Source of the DNA: Paramecium tetraurelia
Taxonomy: Eukaryota; Ciliophora; Oligohymenophorea; Peniculida; Parameciidae
DNA length: 64,000 nt
Assembly: GCF_000165425.1 (NCBI RefSeq)
Contig: NW_001798955.1
Coordinates: 496,001 to 560,000 of the forward strand
Direction of reading: 5' to 3'
Numbering within the stretch: the stretch's first letter is position 1; each line of letters begins with the position of its first letter. A program made the translations under genes and the position numbers. Shown piece by piece: positions 24,177 to 37,500 of this stretch. Under the pieces are notes generated by a model. The model saw only the letters and a list, made by a program, of their open reading frames with translations. It was not told the DNA's origin and did not search any database.

Positions 24177-26615
24177 TCATGGCAACTTTTTTAAGAAATT
24201 AGCTTTTGGTGCTTCTAAAGGATGCTAATTATATCTAATTTTTGGTTATTCTTATTCTTATTATGTTTATTATTATTAAATTTATGGAGAGGTTGGTTGT
24301 AATTATTAAATAGTTGGTGAATTCTAAGATGCCTTTTATTATTATTACTATTATTACTATTATTATTACTATTATTACTATAATTATTACTATTATTATT
24401 ATTATTATTACTATTATTATTACTATTATTATTGTTACTATTATTATTATTAATTCTAGTTCTATTATAAGTAGGATGATTCTTTTGAAGCCTATTATAT
24501 TAATGGACTTGGTTATTATTAAGTAGATATCGGTGATTATTATGTATAATTTGATTAAACTACTTCTCTGGTAGGTGTTTCAGAACCAAGGTATACTTAA
24601 TTGCCACTTGTCTTTTAAACATTAACATTAGGGTTAGTTGACAATGGATTTTTCTTATCAAATATAACTACTTTTTTTTAAACAGTATTTCCTTATTAGT
24701 TTTAATTTGCTTATGGTTAATAATATAAAGATTGAAGAACAGATAATGAATTAATCTTTTGATTTGGCTCTATTTTACCATCATTTTCAGCAAATTTAAG
24801 CAATTCCTAAGCTTATAGATCATAAAGCGAAAATACTCTTGCGTACTTCACTAAAATATTCTTAATCTCTTATTTATCCACTCTAAATATTAATAATGTA
24901 TATTACTTAAAGTTTATCATATTAAGTGTTAAAGTCAATAAATTAGAATATATAACGTTCTTATCCTTAAATATTTGCTCATTTGAAAACTGAATTGTAT
25001 CTTTCATAGCAGATTTATCAATCTCTGACTCAATCGTTGTATAAATTAAACCTTCCCATAAATCAATTTATTTCCAAATTTGCATAGATATTAAACTATC
25101 TTGTAAGAAAAATCTTTTCTCATGCTCATCTATTGTGTAGATAGTGGAGATCATGGTAATAATCCTTTTGACTAAAGTTAATTCTCCTTCTTTTTATGAT
25201 ATCTCTAATAATTTCTAAGTGAACTAATGCATATTTTTGAATCCATACGAATTTAAATTTGAGCACCTAAAGAAATAAAACTATAATCTTACCCTGCTTA
25301 TCGAAATGATTCAAGGATTATGCATCCTAATTCTCTAAAGAACTTTGAATCAAAAATCTCATCCAAATTTCTTTTTTATAATTCAGGTATATTTTTCCAA
25401 CCTTTTATTTATTGTTCTTAAGTCTATTAAATCACATGTTTTATGAAACTATAAGTATTAATAAGTTATTATTCGCCATATTGATCTTTATATTTATTCA
25501 CCATTTATTGAACTCCAGCTGGTTGTTCGTCAGCATTTTTTGGTTTATTTTTATTATTAACTTTTCCAATTAATTTAATTGTTACTCCTTTTAAATCATC
25601 AATAAATTCCTAATTAGCTAAGAATATATCAAAAGAATCAACGTTTTCTACTTAAGCAGAAGAAGCTGTAGTTTCTCTTTTAATATTCAGTCTGTGATTA
25701 AGAGAAATTTAATCTGCTATACTCCTTAAAAAAGAAGAATTTAATTGAGAATTAACTTTTAAATAGTTCTCTTTAGAAATTCCAATCTAACTTGAGGGTC
25801 CTGGAGCTGTAGGGTCATTTTAGGGATCCAAATAAATCTCAGCCTGCTTAAAAAACTGTTCACTATCATATTAAAGATTTCTAGTTTTGGAAATCTCATA
25901 AACTAAGATCTTCATTACAATGTCCTAATTAAATATTTATATACTTTAGCTATTGAAAATATTTGATTATATGATGTAGTTAGCTATTAAATGCCATTCT
26001 ACAAAGAAGTGCAATAGGATTAAACAGCTTAATTATAAATTGTAGCTGCCTATCTCAAAGCAGATTCATTCTCTTACTTGTATTGTAATTGTGAATTCAG
26101 TCTGTGTTATGCTTTTGATCTTTATTCTATATTGCATTCTTTGTTCCAACACAACGCTTCTAATGTAATTGCAGATTCCTCATATTCCTTTGATGCTCTC
26201 ACTGTCTTCTCCTTTTGACGATCATACTTATCACAGGATATTTTGATTTCTTTATCCATTTTTAACACATCTTGAATAAGTGGTTTGAATTAACTTTGGA
26301 TTTATCTAAGCTCATTGATGGCTTACTCTACATCATGCTTGTACGATTAATTGAATTGCTTAGTTACAAATACCCACATACCTTATAGTACTGGGCCCTT
26401 TGATTCAGATCTATCTTCACTCCTCTCACTAAATCATCCATATCTCCTCCACTATTTTACATTTGTCCACTTATTTTCTCCAAAGCCTTGTGGTACTTCT
26501 CTTCGGCTTCAGATCGCTCGAAAAGCTGTCCCAACATAAATTCTGTTACTTTGCTTCTGTCATTCACTCTACGATAGAGAACATCGAAATTTGTAGCTAA
26601 TTATTTAATATTCAT
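24177..26615 (-). CDS. F-BAR domain protein with poly-Gln tail
   Basis: Begins at ATG 26615 with an FCH/F-BAR start: NFDVLYRRVNDRSKVTEF, MLGQLFERSEAEEKYHKAL, then long helices with KEYEESAITLEALCW. An intron of 23 nt (26359-26381, ending AAG) and a 24-nt intron near 24890-24913 are clear; frame arithmetic requires at least one more. F-BAR dimers bend membranes during endocytosis or cytokinesis. The C-terminal third is low complexity, with S/T/P-rich spacers and a long Gln tract at about 24310-24460 written mainly with TAA and TAG codons, then a basic end. No SH3 domain is seen, unlike many animal F-BAR proteins. Confidence 0.78.
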
Positions 26616-27016
26616 TATTATTTATAAGGTATTCCATTAAATTATGTAAATTTATCAAACCAACTCAATATACTAAAAAAGAAAGAAGGAATTGAATGCT
26701 TTAATCAATAACTCCTTACTTTATAGTACTGAATTTCAGAATCTAACACTTTAATGATATGTGTAAAGCGATACAAAAAAACATATAACCTTAGATTTTG
26801 CAAATTTATGTTTACACATGTATACTTAATTTTAATAGGTCTCTTTATTTTATCTCTTTTTAAATGAGAATCCATTGCCATGTAGCCTTTCTTAAAGATC
26901 AAATGTAATAAATTCATAGAATATAATTTTGTTCATTGGCAATTTTAATAACTCTTGTAATTAATATATAATCATTGTGTTGTAATTAAGTGGAAATTTA
27001 ATTTATAATTTTAATT
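26616..27016. other. Spacer with one doubtful small frame
   Basis: About 400 bp. A minus-strand frame 26705-26917 would encode 70 basic residues (starting MNLLHLIFKKGYMAMDSHLK), but it has no homology and no close fit to neighbouring gene composition. It is not called as a gene. Confidence 0.3.
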
Positions 27017-28112
27017 TCATAAGATTTTCAAATTTTATTCTTTAAGAACTTTCACCTTCAAATAATTTTAATATAATTGGCAAAAATGAGGCCAAACATC
27101 TAATTCGATGATATCAGGATTCTAATTGATATTTTCATCAATTTCAGGATTCTAAGTGATGATTTCAATTGGAACAAATATATCAAATTTTCTTTAACTC
27201 CAATCACAACAATTTTATTTTTCAAAAATAACTTTGATTAGAAGAATATGATGCGATTCTATTTTCTATCCTAAATATAATGGTGCAATATTCTAAAGTT
27301 AGCCTAAATCCAATTCGAAATCCACTTCACTATTATGATTATTATTCTCTACATTTTCCAGTTTTTTAGAAATTCTCTGAGTTAATTGATGATATGCTTA
27401 TTACATATTATCAAAAATAACTCTGTTATACAAAACAACTTCCACTTATGGAAGAGGGTGCTTTAAAAATCGGCTTTGTAATTTTATTTCTATTTTTTAA
27501 TTTTGAAATTAATAAAAAACAGTTGAATTCAATCTAAGAATAATTGGGATTCTATTTTAACCTGATCTTTATAGAATTAATTCATGTTAAATTGCCTTCT
27601 GTAAAGATTCATTCTCATTATCATACATAAAGTAGTCAACATGCATCTATTTGTATTTTTAAGAATTAACATCATAGAATTTATTAAATTATATAATAAA
27701 GTCCTTTTATTTTCTCTCTTCATCAGATATATAGCATATTGTTAGTTTATTTAAAGAACTAAATTCTATATATTATTTATAATTAGTTAGGGTTAAGCAT
27801 TGATGAATGGGGATTTCCCAATATAACTCACGTAAATTGTTTCCCCCCTCAACAATCTTCATGCTTATGGGACGCTAACATATAATCTTAGACTCCTATT
27901 TGTAATTTATTTCTAGGCTAGGAGCTTGCATTGATTCTATGCTACTAATCTTTAATAAGAATAAATAATTCTACTGAGGCAATAAAGCATGATTTTTTTG
28001 GAGTAGTTTGCAGACCTCCTATTTCGGCTTTAATTTTCAAAATTTATATTTTTTAATTGGAATTAGCTTCTTATATTGACATTTTATATCCAACTTTTAT
28101 TTTGTCAAACAT
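27017..28112 (-). CDS. Hypothetical protein, possible arrestin-like fold
   Basis: ATG 28112 to TGA 27017, 356 residues after removing a 25-nt intron at 27950-27974 that ends AAG. The protein is beta-rich with segments such as RELYWEIPIHQ, RIPIILRLNST, VEVVLYNRVIF, IESHHILLIKVIFEKQNCCDW and FDIFVPIEII. The last two resemble the C-terminal strands of arrestin or ARRDC folds (a sorted HxI/L strand followed by a P-x-x-I strand). This is a weak resemblance and no trafficking motif confirms it. A structure prediction would settle the fold. Confidence 0.5.
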
Positions 28113-28429
28113 TATATTATTTTAATACTTAATTATAAAATATATTAAAATTAATTTGAATAAAATAATTTATCTCATGGAACAATTAAGTGCGAGAATA
28201 AATAATAAATCAGAATAATAATTTGTAAGATGGCTTATCTCTCTTCAAATAACTTTAAATTTTGAGAGTATAAATTATTGGAATATGAAAAATAAAACTT
28301 AATAATCTTAAATACTTTCTCTAGATATAATTATGATTACAAGGCTTTAAAATAATTTCAAGTATTTTGATAAATTTTTTGAAAACACTAAGGATATAAA
28401 ATTATTAAATCAAACTTTCTTATATAAAT
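28113..28429. other. Spacer, no gene seen
   Basis: 317 bp of AT-rich DNA between the unknown gene start and the 3' end of the channel gene. Nothing recognisable. Confidence 0.45.
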
Positions 28430-30866
28430 TCAATATTTGCCAAGTAATTTGGTTGGTTTCGTCTATTTTTAAATCTTTAAACAATAATAACAATATATAC
28501 TTTTAAGATAATTTAAATAATTTTCTGAATATGTTTCTTATTTATTTTAATTAGAATCCGATTTCTCCATTTTTAATATTGTCAACAAAATAAAATTAAT
28601 TATCTATTTTCTAAAAATTATATTGAGTAGACTAATTGATACGCATAAAGGTAAGCCAGCATAAATGAGCCATTCATAATCCCAAAACAATTTAACAAAT
28701 AAATATATTTTAATTGGATAGAATGCTATAGAATAGACTTTGATTTAATGTCTCATCAAGATTATTGTGAATCTTTTATCAATAGCATAAATGTGAGTTG
28801 TAGTATATCTATCGAAAAAGTACATAAACAAATTAAAGAAAAAGCATATTAAGGTTATTAGTGGGCAAACGTAGATCAGACATAATCCAATGGTAATACT
28901 ATAAAGAGCGTTGCAATTTCTACTTCTCTATGGAAAAAATGGAGGTGTTATTAATTAATTTAATTGTCCTTAAAAATATTGTAAATAATTTTTGAGTGCT
29001 TTTCTTGTTCTTAGTAAGGATGAAATAAATCTTATATGGAATAAGTGAAATATATGCTTAGTAATTAATTTATTTTACGTTAGTGATATTAAATTATAGA
29101 TTGCAGCAGGTTTCTCCTTTCCATTCCATAACTCAAAAGTAAATAAATATGGAACAAATGTAACTAATAGATAATTTACAACAATTAAAAAATGCATAAA
29201 ACCCCGTTCTTAATGAGCAAATGTACTTTTTTAAGCCTTTTTTTAATTAATGATAACAGCAAGAATGGCACTTGTTGTAATTATTGGAACAAGTATTGTA
29301 AAAATGTTTGTCGCTGCTTTTTCTCCTGTAGTCAGTTTCCCAGATGCCTTGTTAGTTTAAAAATCTGGGTCATTGACATATAGATAAATAAGTTCATATG
29401 CAACCATTAAAATTGCACATGCAAAGATCATAATTACGATTGATTTACATTTTTATATAACTCTATCCATACTCTTGGCTCCTAAATGATTCCAAAACAA
29501 ACCATTAATTCGATATGACTTTTTCACAGCAATTTTATCACTTAATTTAGGATGAACAATAAACTTTAATTTAATTTTTAAATCTTGGAAAAATGTTCTT
29601 TTAAAATTTGAGTGAACTAAACTAAAAACCTGTTTATCAGCAAAATGGATGATTGCTTTCTTGCTAAACTGTAATGAATCAATATCCTTTAAAGAATCTG
29701 CTGTTAGTTAATTAAGTTAAACATTTCCAGTCTCCTTTTAGATTTTATTATTAATATCCTCAAGCAATGTTAAATTGTTCTCTAATTTTGTTTAACAATT
29801 AATTTATTAAGCAAAATCTTTTTATAAACAGTATTTTGAGTAGTTTTATATATTTTGGATTATCTCTATTAAAACCGCCTCTCTGATTGATGCAAACTTT
29901 ATTAACTATTCAACGTCATATATATATATTATTTCTTTAAACAATGGGTCAACCAATTTACTAAATTTATTATATCATTACTCAGATTAAGAAGCAATAT
30001 CTTAGTTAGGATGCTTTTCAACACATCTTTTGATTAAATCAAATATTTCATTTGGTTGCATTTTATTTTATAAATGTCTAACATAAATAGAATGCTTAGT
30101 TTCTGTTTATCTTCGACAAGGTTCCCTACTCCAATATTTAATTTCTCTAGATTCATTTAAATAAATTACATGTAAGACACTAATAAATCATATAGAAATG
30201 GTAGATGAAGATTAATAAAAAAAACAAAGAATGCAGCAAATTCGAAATAATTTTTTTCATTATTATCTGCTTCGTTTGAAAAATATTTCTGAAGGCTTAC
30301 AATATCAATAAAGTGATAATTATCCCTAAATTCGCACATTTTGCAATAATCTGAAAAATAGTCATCACATTATTCTTGTAGTTACACTTTAGAAGGATCA
30401 CATAATTGATGCACAGTCTTCATAAAAATAATTCCGTATATGCAAAAGACTATAATAAAAATTATCACTTAAAATTTTATTAAAGTGAAGTAAAGCGGAA
30501 CAGCAATACCATATTCGTCAGTCATTTATTCATAAAAATCAGAAGTAATCCAATTAAACTTGTTTTTATTGATAGTTTTGCTAGAAAAATTTAAATTTAA
30601 TACTTGCAGCACGGACATGTGTTGAATTAGTATTTGTTGATTATTTCTTAGTTTGGACATAGATAATAGGCTTATTTATGCAATTAAGCTAAGTCTAAAT
30701 CAGGCGGATATTTGAAATAATTGGAATCACTTTTCCTTACAATCTCAAGTACCTTTTGAAATTGGATTTCTTTTTCCTATTGATTTTCATTTTGTTGAGG
30801 TGTTGCACTAGGTTACTCCTATATGAGCACCTTATCTTCATTATTTTCGATATTGATGGTAATCAT
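28430..30866 (-). CDS. OSCA/TMEM63-like ion channel
   Basis: Two 23-nt introns balance the frame and leave about 796 residues, a typical OSCA length. An N-terminal CPCC cluster is followed by WITSDFYEQ, membrane helices (FQVIIFIIVFCIYGIIF; FFVFFINLHLPFLYDLLV), then a cytosolic domain starting HSIYVRHLQNKMQPNEIF, like the VRHLP motif of the family. It ends with the HFADKQVFSLVHSNF strand and GLFWNHLGAKSMDRVI, matching the AP-x-DIxWENL motif. At least five further helices follow, including ITIGLCLIYVCPLITLICFF then FDRY, like the RSN1_7TM block. OSCA/TMEM63 proteins are mechanically or osmotically gated cation channels. The assignment rests on these motifs. Confidence 0.66.
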
Positions 30867-31113
30867 CAAGTAATACAAATTAAATTAATTCAATGAATTG
30901 AGAAAATAAAAAGGTTATTTCCAATAACAACAGAATATATATTATACTTTTGTACTGTTAAATATACGATTTCAAAAAAGAAATTTATAGATATACTGTT
31001 TATTGAGAACTTTTGGATCTTCTTAATTAATTTACAACAATTTTATTTATTTATGATACACTTTTAATAATTGTCATTTGATATATTTATAAATAATTAC
31101 ATTTTTGGAAAGT

Positions 31114-32238
31114 ATGGGATCATAGTGCAATAATTGTAATTGTGAAAAGGAGAAATTTGTAGATATTGAGAAAGCAGTAACTAAAGATCTCTCATTATAT
31201 CTTTTAGGAATATGTAGTAGTTGTTGCTACATCTTCTTAAAAATCAACGTCAAAAGCAATTGATAAAAATAAAATGGCAATCACAATATAGAAATATTGG
31301 AGGGGTTACTTTGCTAGGAAGAGGCTGACTTACTAAAAAATATTAGAATCGATTCCTTAAAAAACTATTCACACCAATGAAGTTGATCAACAAGAGTAAT
31401 TTGAATCTGGAATAACTATAAACTAAGATGAATTTGAGAAAGAAACACGAAAACCTTATAAGTACAAAATAAAAAGTATAAGATTTAAAGGAGGGGCAGT
31501 TTATACTGGAGAATGGAAAGGATAAGCTAGGGATGGAATAGGTATATAAGTCTGGCCAGATGGAGCAAAATATCAAGGAGAATGGAAACATAACAAAGCT
31601 TAAGGAAAAGGGAAATTTACCCATTCCAATGGTGATACTTATGAAGGAGATTGGGAGAATGATATGGCAAATGGGTATGGAATCTATTTACATGTTAATG
31701 GAGCAAAATATGAAGGATAGTGGTTCAATGATAAATAACATGGATATGGTTATGAAGTATGGCCAGATGGGTCATCATATCAAGGGTTCTTTCAGAACAG
31801 TTTTAAACATGGGAAGGGTAAATTTTATTCTTAAATTAGGTAAATACATTTGGCCGTCAGGATAATATTTTGAAGGAGACTGGGTTTACAACAAATTATG
31901 CGGTTTTGGTGTTCTAATTTGGTCAGATGGAAGAAAATATGAAGGGGAATTCTAGAATAACAACATGCATGGTAAAGGAACTTACAATTGGCCAGATGGG
32001 AGAAAATATTATGGGTAATATTTTAACGACTAAAAAAATGTATCTCTTAATCATTTAATCAAAGGGTTATGGAATATATGAATGGAATGACGGAAGACGA
32101 TATGAAGGAGAATGGGAAAATGGAAAATAGCATGGAAAAGGGCTCTATATTGTTGGGGAAATTGAAAGAACTGGAGAATGGTTGAATGGAAAACGGATTA
32201 GATGGGATGATGAGAAGAAAACTAATTAGAAGAAATGA
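31114..32238 (+). CDS. MORN-repeat protein with IQ motif and N-terminal acylation signal
   Basis: Introns of 31 nt (31177-31207), 22 nt (31818-31839) and 25 nt (32040-32064, ending AAG) leave 348 residues. The N-terminus MGSQCNNCNC has Gly2 for myristoylation and nearby Cys for palmitoylation. An IQ motif (ITIQKYWRGYFARKRL) for calmodulin or centrin follows. From about residue 110 there are nine or so MORN repeats such as YEGDWENDMANGYGIY and YEGEFQNNNMHGKGTY. MORN proteins act as membrane-linked scaffolds, often at basal bodies or the cell cortex in ciliates. The predicted acylation suggests a ciliary or cortical membrane location. Confidence 0.87.
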
Positions 32239-32788
32239 TTTTAAATTACTTAATTTATTCAATATTCTACCATTTGTTATTTTTGTCCTTTTTTATATGA
32301 AATTGATAAATATATAGATCATGACTCTCTAAATTCCATTTACAATAAAAATTTAAAGATGATCAACATTAATATATGCAGTTTTGTTTTTCCTCTTAAA
32401 TAATCCAATAATAAATATTTATTGAGTCCATTCAACTCATCTTTTTTACCAAGTTGTTAAATCAAAATAATTAAATGAATGTTTAGAAGCTGGGTTATAC
32501 TTACTACAAATTAAATTTGGAAACTTTATACCTCAAATGAAATTTTGAAACACTTGACCCCATTATTGTTATTTATCTAGTACAATTAATCGCAAAAAAT
32601 ATTTCCACTTCAAATAAGAAATAAAAATCTTATAGCAGTTGGTTTTCTCATTTATTGAAGATTTATAAATAAGATTAAGTATTTGTAAGGTAATTTGGTT
32701 ATAAAATTACCTAATGTAAACTTTCAATTGAAGTTTTTATTAGGTTTAATATTAATTGATATATTGAACACATTATTTTAAAAATAAA
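32239..32788. other. Convergent spacer, no gene seen
   Basis: 550 bp of AT-rich DNA between two convergent genes. No frame with coding character on either strand. Confidence 0.45.
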
Positions 32789-33828
32789 TCATTTTTTCTT
32801 AATCTAGCCTGATTAATTTACTCCTTGAGTTTTATTAGTTTGCTGTTAAACTTGACTCTTATTATTTTATGTTCCTTTAGTGCTTTTATCTATCTGTTAT
32901 GTGTTTTTTGTCTAAATAATTTGGTTTCCGTTTTGTATTGTTTTATGAGCTGAATTTTCATGTGAAATTGGTTATTTTTTTTTTTCTAATTACATCGCTT
33001 ATTAATTTTATTTTAATTAGTTCTACTAGTTTTGGGTTTACATATTAAATTAATCATCTTTTTTTTCAAATTCTTCTTCCATAGTTTATTTCCCAACACA
33101 AACTTTTTTAACATTTGTAGGCTGTTGTTTATCCTTTTTATTTGATTAATTGTTTGGTTTTTAATCTTAGTTCTTCGAAGTTGAACTATTATTAGAAGGT
33201 TTTAGAAAATTTTTTATCAGTTGTTCTCCACATTATTTTTTTTATATACTAAATTTATTATTATGTTCTATTACTTAACATTTTAAAAAATTTTTTGAGC
33301 ATCAGGTGGTTTATATTCATTATTTTAGACTTGGCTTAATTATTTATCTACAGCTTGAGTTCCCCAAATCACTTTCTCTAATGCATTTTAATTGAATTAA
33401 CCCTTGCTTTAAGTTTATTTTAGTGGAAGCTATTGTAATGCATATATGTCTTTATCACCAAAGAGTTCATTTATATAAAAATTGCAGATAGTTTTAACTT
33501 CAGGATGGGTATTCTAAATGATCTTCTTGTTTAAAGCTTCTTAAAAAATGGATTTGGCTTTAGATTTACAACTTTTAAAAAATTGTCCTTCTTTATTATT
33601 ATGTTAAGAATATTAATCAAAATAAATCCCAAAGGATAAATTAGCTTATAAAATTGCTTTGTTCATAGCTATAGGAAGATAGGGATGATCTTTCACCTTT
33701 TCTAATTTTTCGATTGTTTCTTCTAGTTGACCTAATTAGCACAAAGCATTTTCCAAATCCTAGAATATAAAGTACTAAATTTCTCTCTAGATTTAATTCT
33801 AAGCATTTTATAGCTTTTAGACCTACAT
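32789..33828 (-). CDS. Hypothetical helical protein with Lys/Gln-rich tail
   Basis: 337 residues after removing a 26-nt intron near 33264-33289. The first 200 residues are helical with a TPR-like look (LENALCQLGQLEETIEKLEKV, YLPIAMNKAILQANLSFGIY, KAKSIFQEALNKK), but no canonical 34-residue periodicity could be confirmed. The rest is low complexity, rich in Lys, Gln and Asn, probably disordered. The first ATG with an open ciliate frame was taken as the start. Function unknown. Confidence 0.6.
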
Positions 33829-34550
33829 TAATTTTAAGTACTCTTTTGATATAAACAAGGCTGTAAATAAAATTTTATTCTATTATATTTTTTCACAATA
33901 GAATAAAATAATAAATAAAATTATTAAAGAAAATTCATTTCTCCATTATATTAAACTTAATACTCAGTATGTCCAGGTGTTTAAACAACTAAAAAGATAG
34001 ATTTAATAAGTAATTTGTAGCAAGACAGTTTAAAATTCTATAAAATCTTGATTTTTCAAGTTCTATTAATAGTAAAAAATACTAACTTACTTAGATTCGA
34101 AAATTTAGAAAAAATGAAAACATATGAATATATTCCTTAAACCATATTGATTCTTTAATTGTTAGTTATTTTTTTAATTATTCATTAATTAAAAATACAT
34201 CACGAACAGTCTTAATATTAGAAATTTTAAGCAGAAGAATTCTCTAAATGATTAATTTAATGAATAAAATAATTAATATAAATAAAACAGTTAATAAAAG
34301 CAATATTATTAATGATAACTCTCATTTGAATAAAATATTAAATGAGGACTATATTTCATTCAGCATCATTTGTTTTCATAATTTATTCAACCATGATATA
34401 TCGAAAATCTATTAGCTTAAAATGATAAAATATGTCAGCAATCTCTCATTTTTCTTTATATAACACTTCAGATTATGTAATATTAACAGTATTTCTTTAT
34501 ATTTTTGAATTTCTATAATTGAAATTAAATATTTCATAAATAAAACCCAG
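33829..34550. other. Divergent AT-rich spacer, 722 bp
   Basis: The largest clean spacer in this half of the window, lying between divergent genes. It is almost pure A/T with TAAT and ATTA runs. No RNA gene or conserved promoter element was recognised. Confidence 0.45.
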
Positions 34551-37500
34551 ATGTCAAATACTGCTAATAAGAATGCCCCTGCTCCTAAATTGAAGAAAGA
34601 AAGTACAAATTAATCAACGACCAAGCTAACATCTTCGACTATTAAGAAACAACCGTAATATATTATTTAATTTAAGAGTTTAATAAACCTAAAAAGCAAA
34701 TGAGCCTCCTTAAAAGAAAATTGCAAACACTGATTCATTGCTTGAAAAAACTTCTGAGTCAGCATAGGCTGCCAAATCAACTAAAGTTGTTCGAACTACA
34801 ACAAGATCAATCACTACAAAATTAGACGATGGAAAACTTAAGCAACCAGCTGAATTGACAAATAAATAAGATTCTACTTAAAATAAGAATTCAAAAAAAT
34901 AAACTTTAAAACCTGGTAAACAGCAGGATAAACAAAAAGTGGAACAATAAAAAGAATAAGTTTAAACTAAGGGTCAAGGTGTAATAAAATCATAAGATGA
35001 TACTAATTCATAAGTATCAAATTAGTTTGATAAAACAACAGATATAAACAACTCAATTATAGAATAAGATTAAATTTAAGAGAATTATAATTAAGATACG
35101 ACAGAAGCAAATAATTAGGATAGTATATTGAATGAAGAATAATTTTAATATAGAAGTTAAACAAATTAATCACTAACTGAAAACGTAAATGAATCAGTTA
35201 ATCCAGATTATGATGGAGATAATTTATAGTCTGTTAAGGAAAATGATGTAAATGATGATGATAAATCTCCTTACAAGGATGTTAGTTTAATGGAGTATGA
35301 TGAGATAGATGATTAAAATATAGAAGAAAATTAAAATATATAAGATGAATAAAATGAGGTTAATGAAATAATGAAATAAAACTAGGAGCAAGAAAAATAA
35401 GTAGAAATGGAAGGGAATGAAAATAAAAAATAAGAGAAGGAAATATATTAAAAATTAGAAATAAAAAATGAATAACCTGCAAATATAATAAATGAATAAG
35501 TTGAAGAAACAAATTAATAAGATAATATAGGTTTGGAAGGATAATAAAAAGATATATAACTAAAAGTGAAAAAAATTATCGATTTAAATAACGAAATAAA
35601 AATAAATAATAATGAATAACATGTTGAACAATAAGTTGAAAATTAATAGGAAAAGGAAATTATCCATTAAGTAGAACATGTGATTGAATAACATCATTAA
35701 GAATAAGTAGAAAATTTTTAAGAACATGTTGAATAATAAGTTGAAAATTAATAAGAAAGGGAAATTATCCATTAAGTAGAACATGTGATTGAATAACATC
35801 ATTAAAAATAAGTAGAAAATCAGTAAGAACATGTTGAATAATAAGTTGAAAATTAATAAGAGAAGGAAATTATTCATTAAGAATAACAATAAGTAGAGCA
35901 AGTGGTTGAATAACATCATTAAGAATAAGTAGAAAATCAGTAAGAACATGTTGAATAATAAGTTGAAAATTAATAAGAAAGGGAAATTATCCATTAAGTA
36001 GAACATGTGATTGAATAACATCATTAAGAATAAGTAGAAAATCATTAAGAACATGTTGAACAATAAGTTGAAATTTAATAAGAGAAGGAAATTATTCATT
36101 AAGAATAACAATAAGTAGAGCAAGTGGTTGAATAACATCATTAAGAATAAGTAGAAAATCATTAAGAACATGTTGAATAATAAGTTGAAAATTAATAAGA
36201 GAAGGAAATTATTCATTAAGAATAACAATAAGTAGAGCAAGTGGTTGAATAACATCATTAAGAATAAGTAGAAAATCATTAAGAACATGTTGAATAATAA
36301 GTTGAAATTTAATAAGAGAAGGAAATTATTCATTAAGAATAACAATAAGTAGAGCAAGTGGTTGAATAACATCATTAAGAATAAGTAGAAAATCATTAAG
36401 AACATGTTGAATAATAAGTTGAAAATTAATAAGAGAAGGAAATTATTCATTAAGAATAACAATAAGTAGAGCAAGTGGTTGAATAACATCATTAAGAATA
36501 AGTAGAAAATCATTAAGAACATGTTGAATAATAAGTTGAAAATTAATAAGAGAAGGAAATTATTCATTAAGAATAACAATAAGTAGAGCAAGTGGTTGAA
36601 TAACATCATTAAGAATAAGTAGAAAATCATTAAGAACATGTTGAATAATAAGTTGAAAATTAATAAGAGAAGGAAATTATCCATTAAGTAGAACATGTGA
36701 TTGAATAACATCATTAAGAATAAGTAGAAAATCATTAAGAACATGTTGAATAATAAGTTGAAAATTAAATAAGAGAAGGAAATTCATTCATTAAGAATAA
36801 CAATAAGTAGAGCAAGTGGTTGAATAACATCATTAAGAATAAGTAGAAAATCATTCAAGAACATGTTGCTTAATAAGTTGAAAATTAATAAGAACAGGGA
36901 AATTATCCATTAAGTAGAACATGTGATTGAATAACATCATTATGAATAAGTAGAAAATTTTTAAGAACATGTTGAATAATAAGTTGAAAATTAATAAGAA
37001 AGGGAAATTATCCATTAAGTAGAACATGTGATTGAATAACATCATAAAGAATAAGTAGAAAATCATTAAGAACATGTTGAATAATAAGTTGAAAATTAAT
37101 AAGAGAAGGAAATTATTCATTAAGAATAACAATAAGTAGAGCAAGTGGTTGAATAACATCATTAAGAATAAGTAGAAAATCATTAAGAACATGTTGAATA
37201 ATAAGTTGAAAATTAATAAGAGAAGGAAATTATCCATTAAGTAGAACATGTGATTGAATAACATCATTAAGAATAAGTAGAAAATCATTAAGAACATGTT
37301 GAATAATAAGTTGAAAATTAATAAGAGAAGGAAATTATTCATTAAGAATAACAATAAGTAGAGCAAGTGGTTGAATAACATCATTAAGAATAAGTAGAAA
37401 ATCATTAAGAACATGTTGAACAATAAGTTGAAATTTAATAAGAGAAGGAAATTATTCATTAAGAATAACAATAAGTAGAGCAAGTGGTTGAATAACATCA

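Noticed and set aside
24314-24526. Plus-strand frame rich in isoleucine and threonine
   Set aside because: Antisense of the F-BAR protein Gln tract.
27950-28000. Suspected frameshift at an A7 run in the 27-28 kb gene
   Set aside because: A 25-nt intron ending AAG at 27950-27974 explains the phase change.
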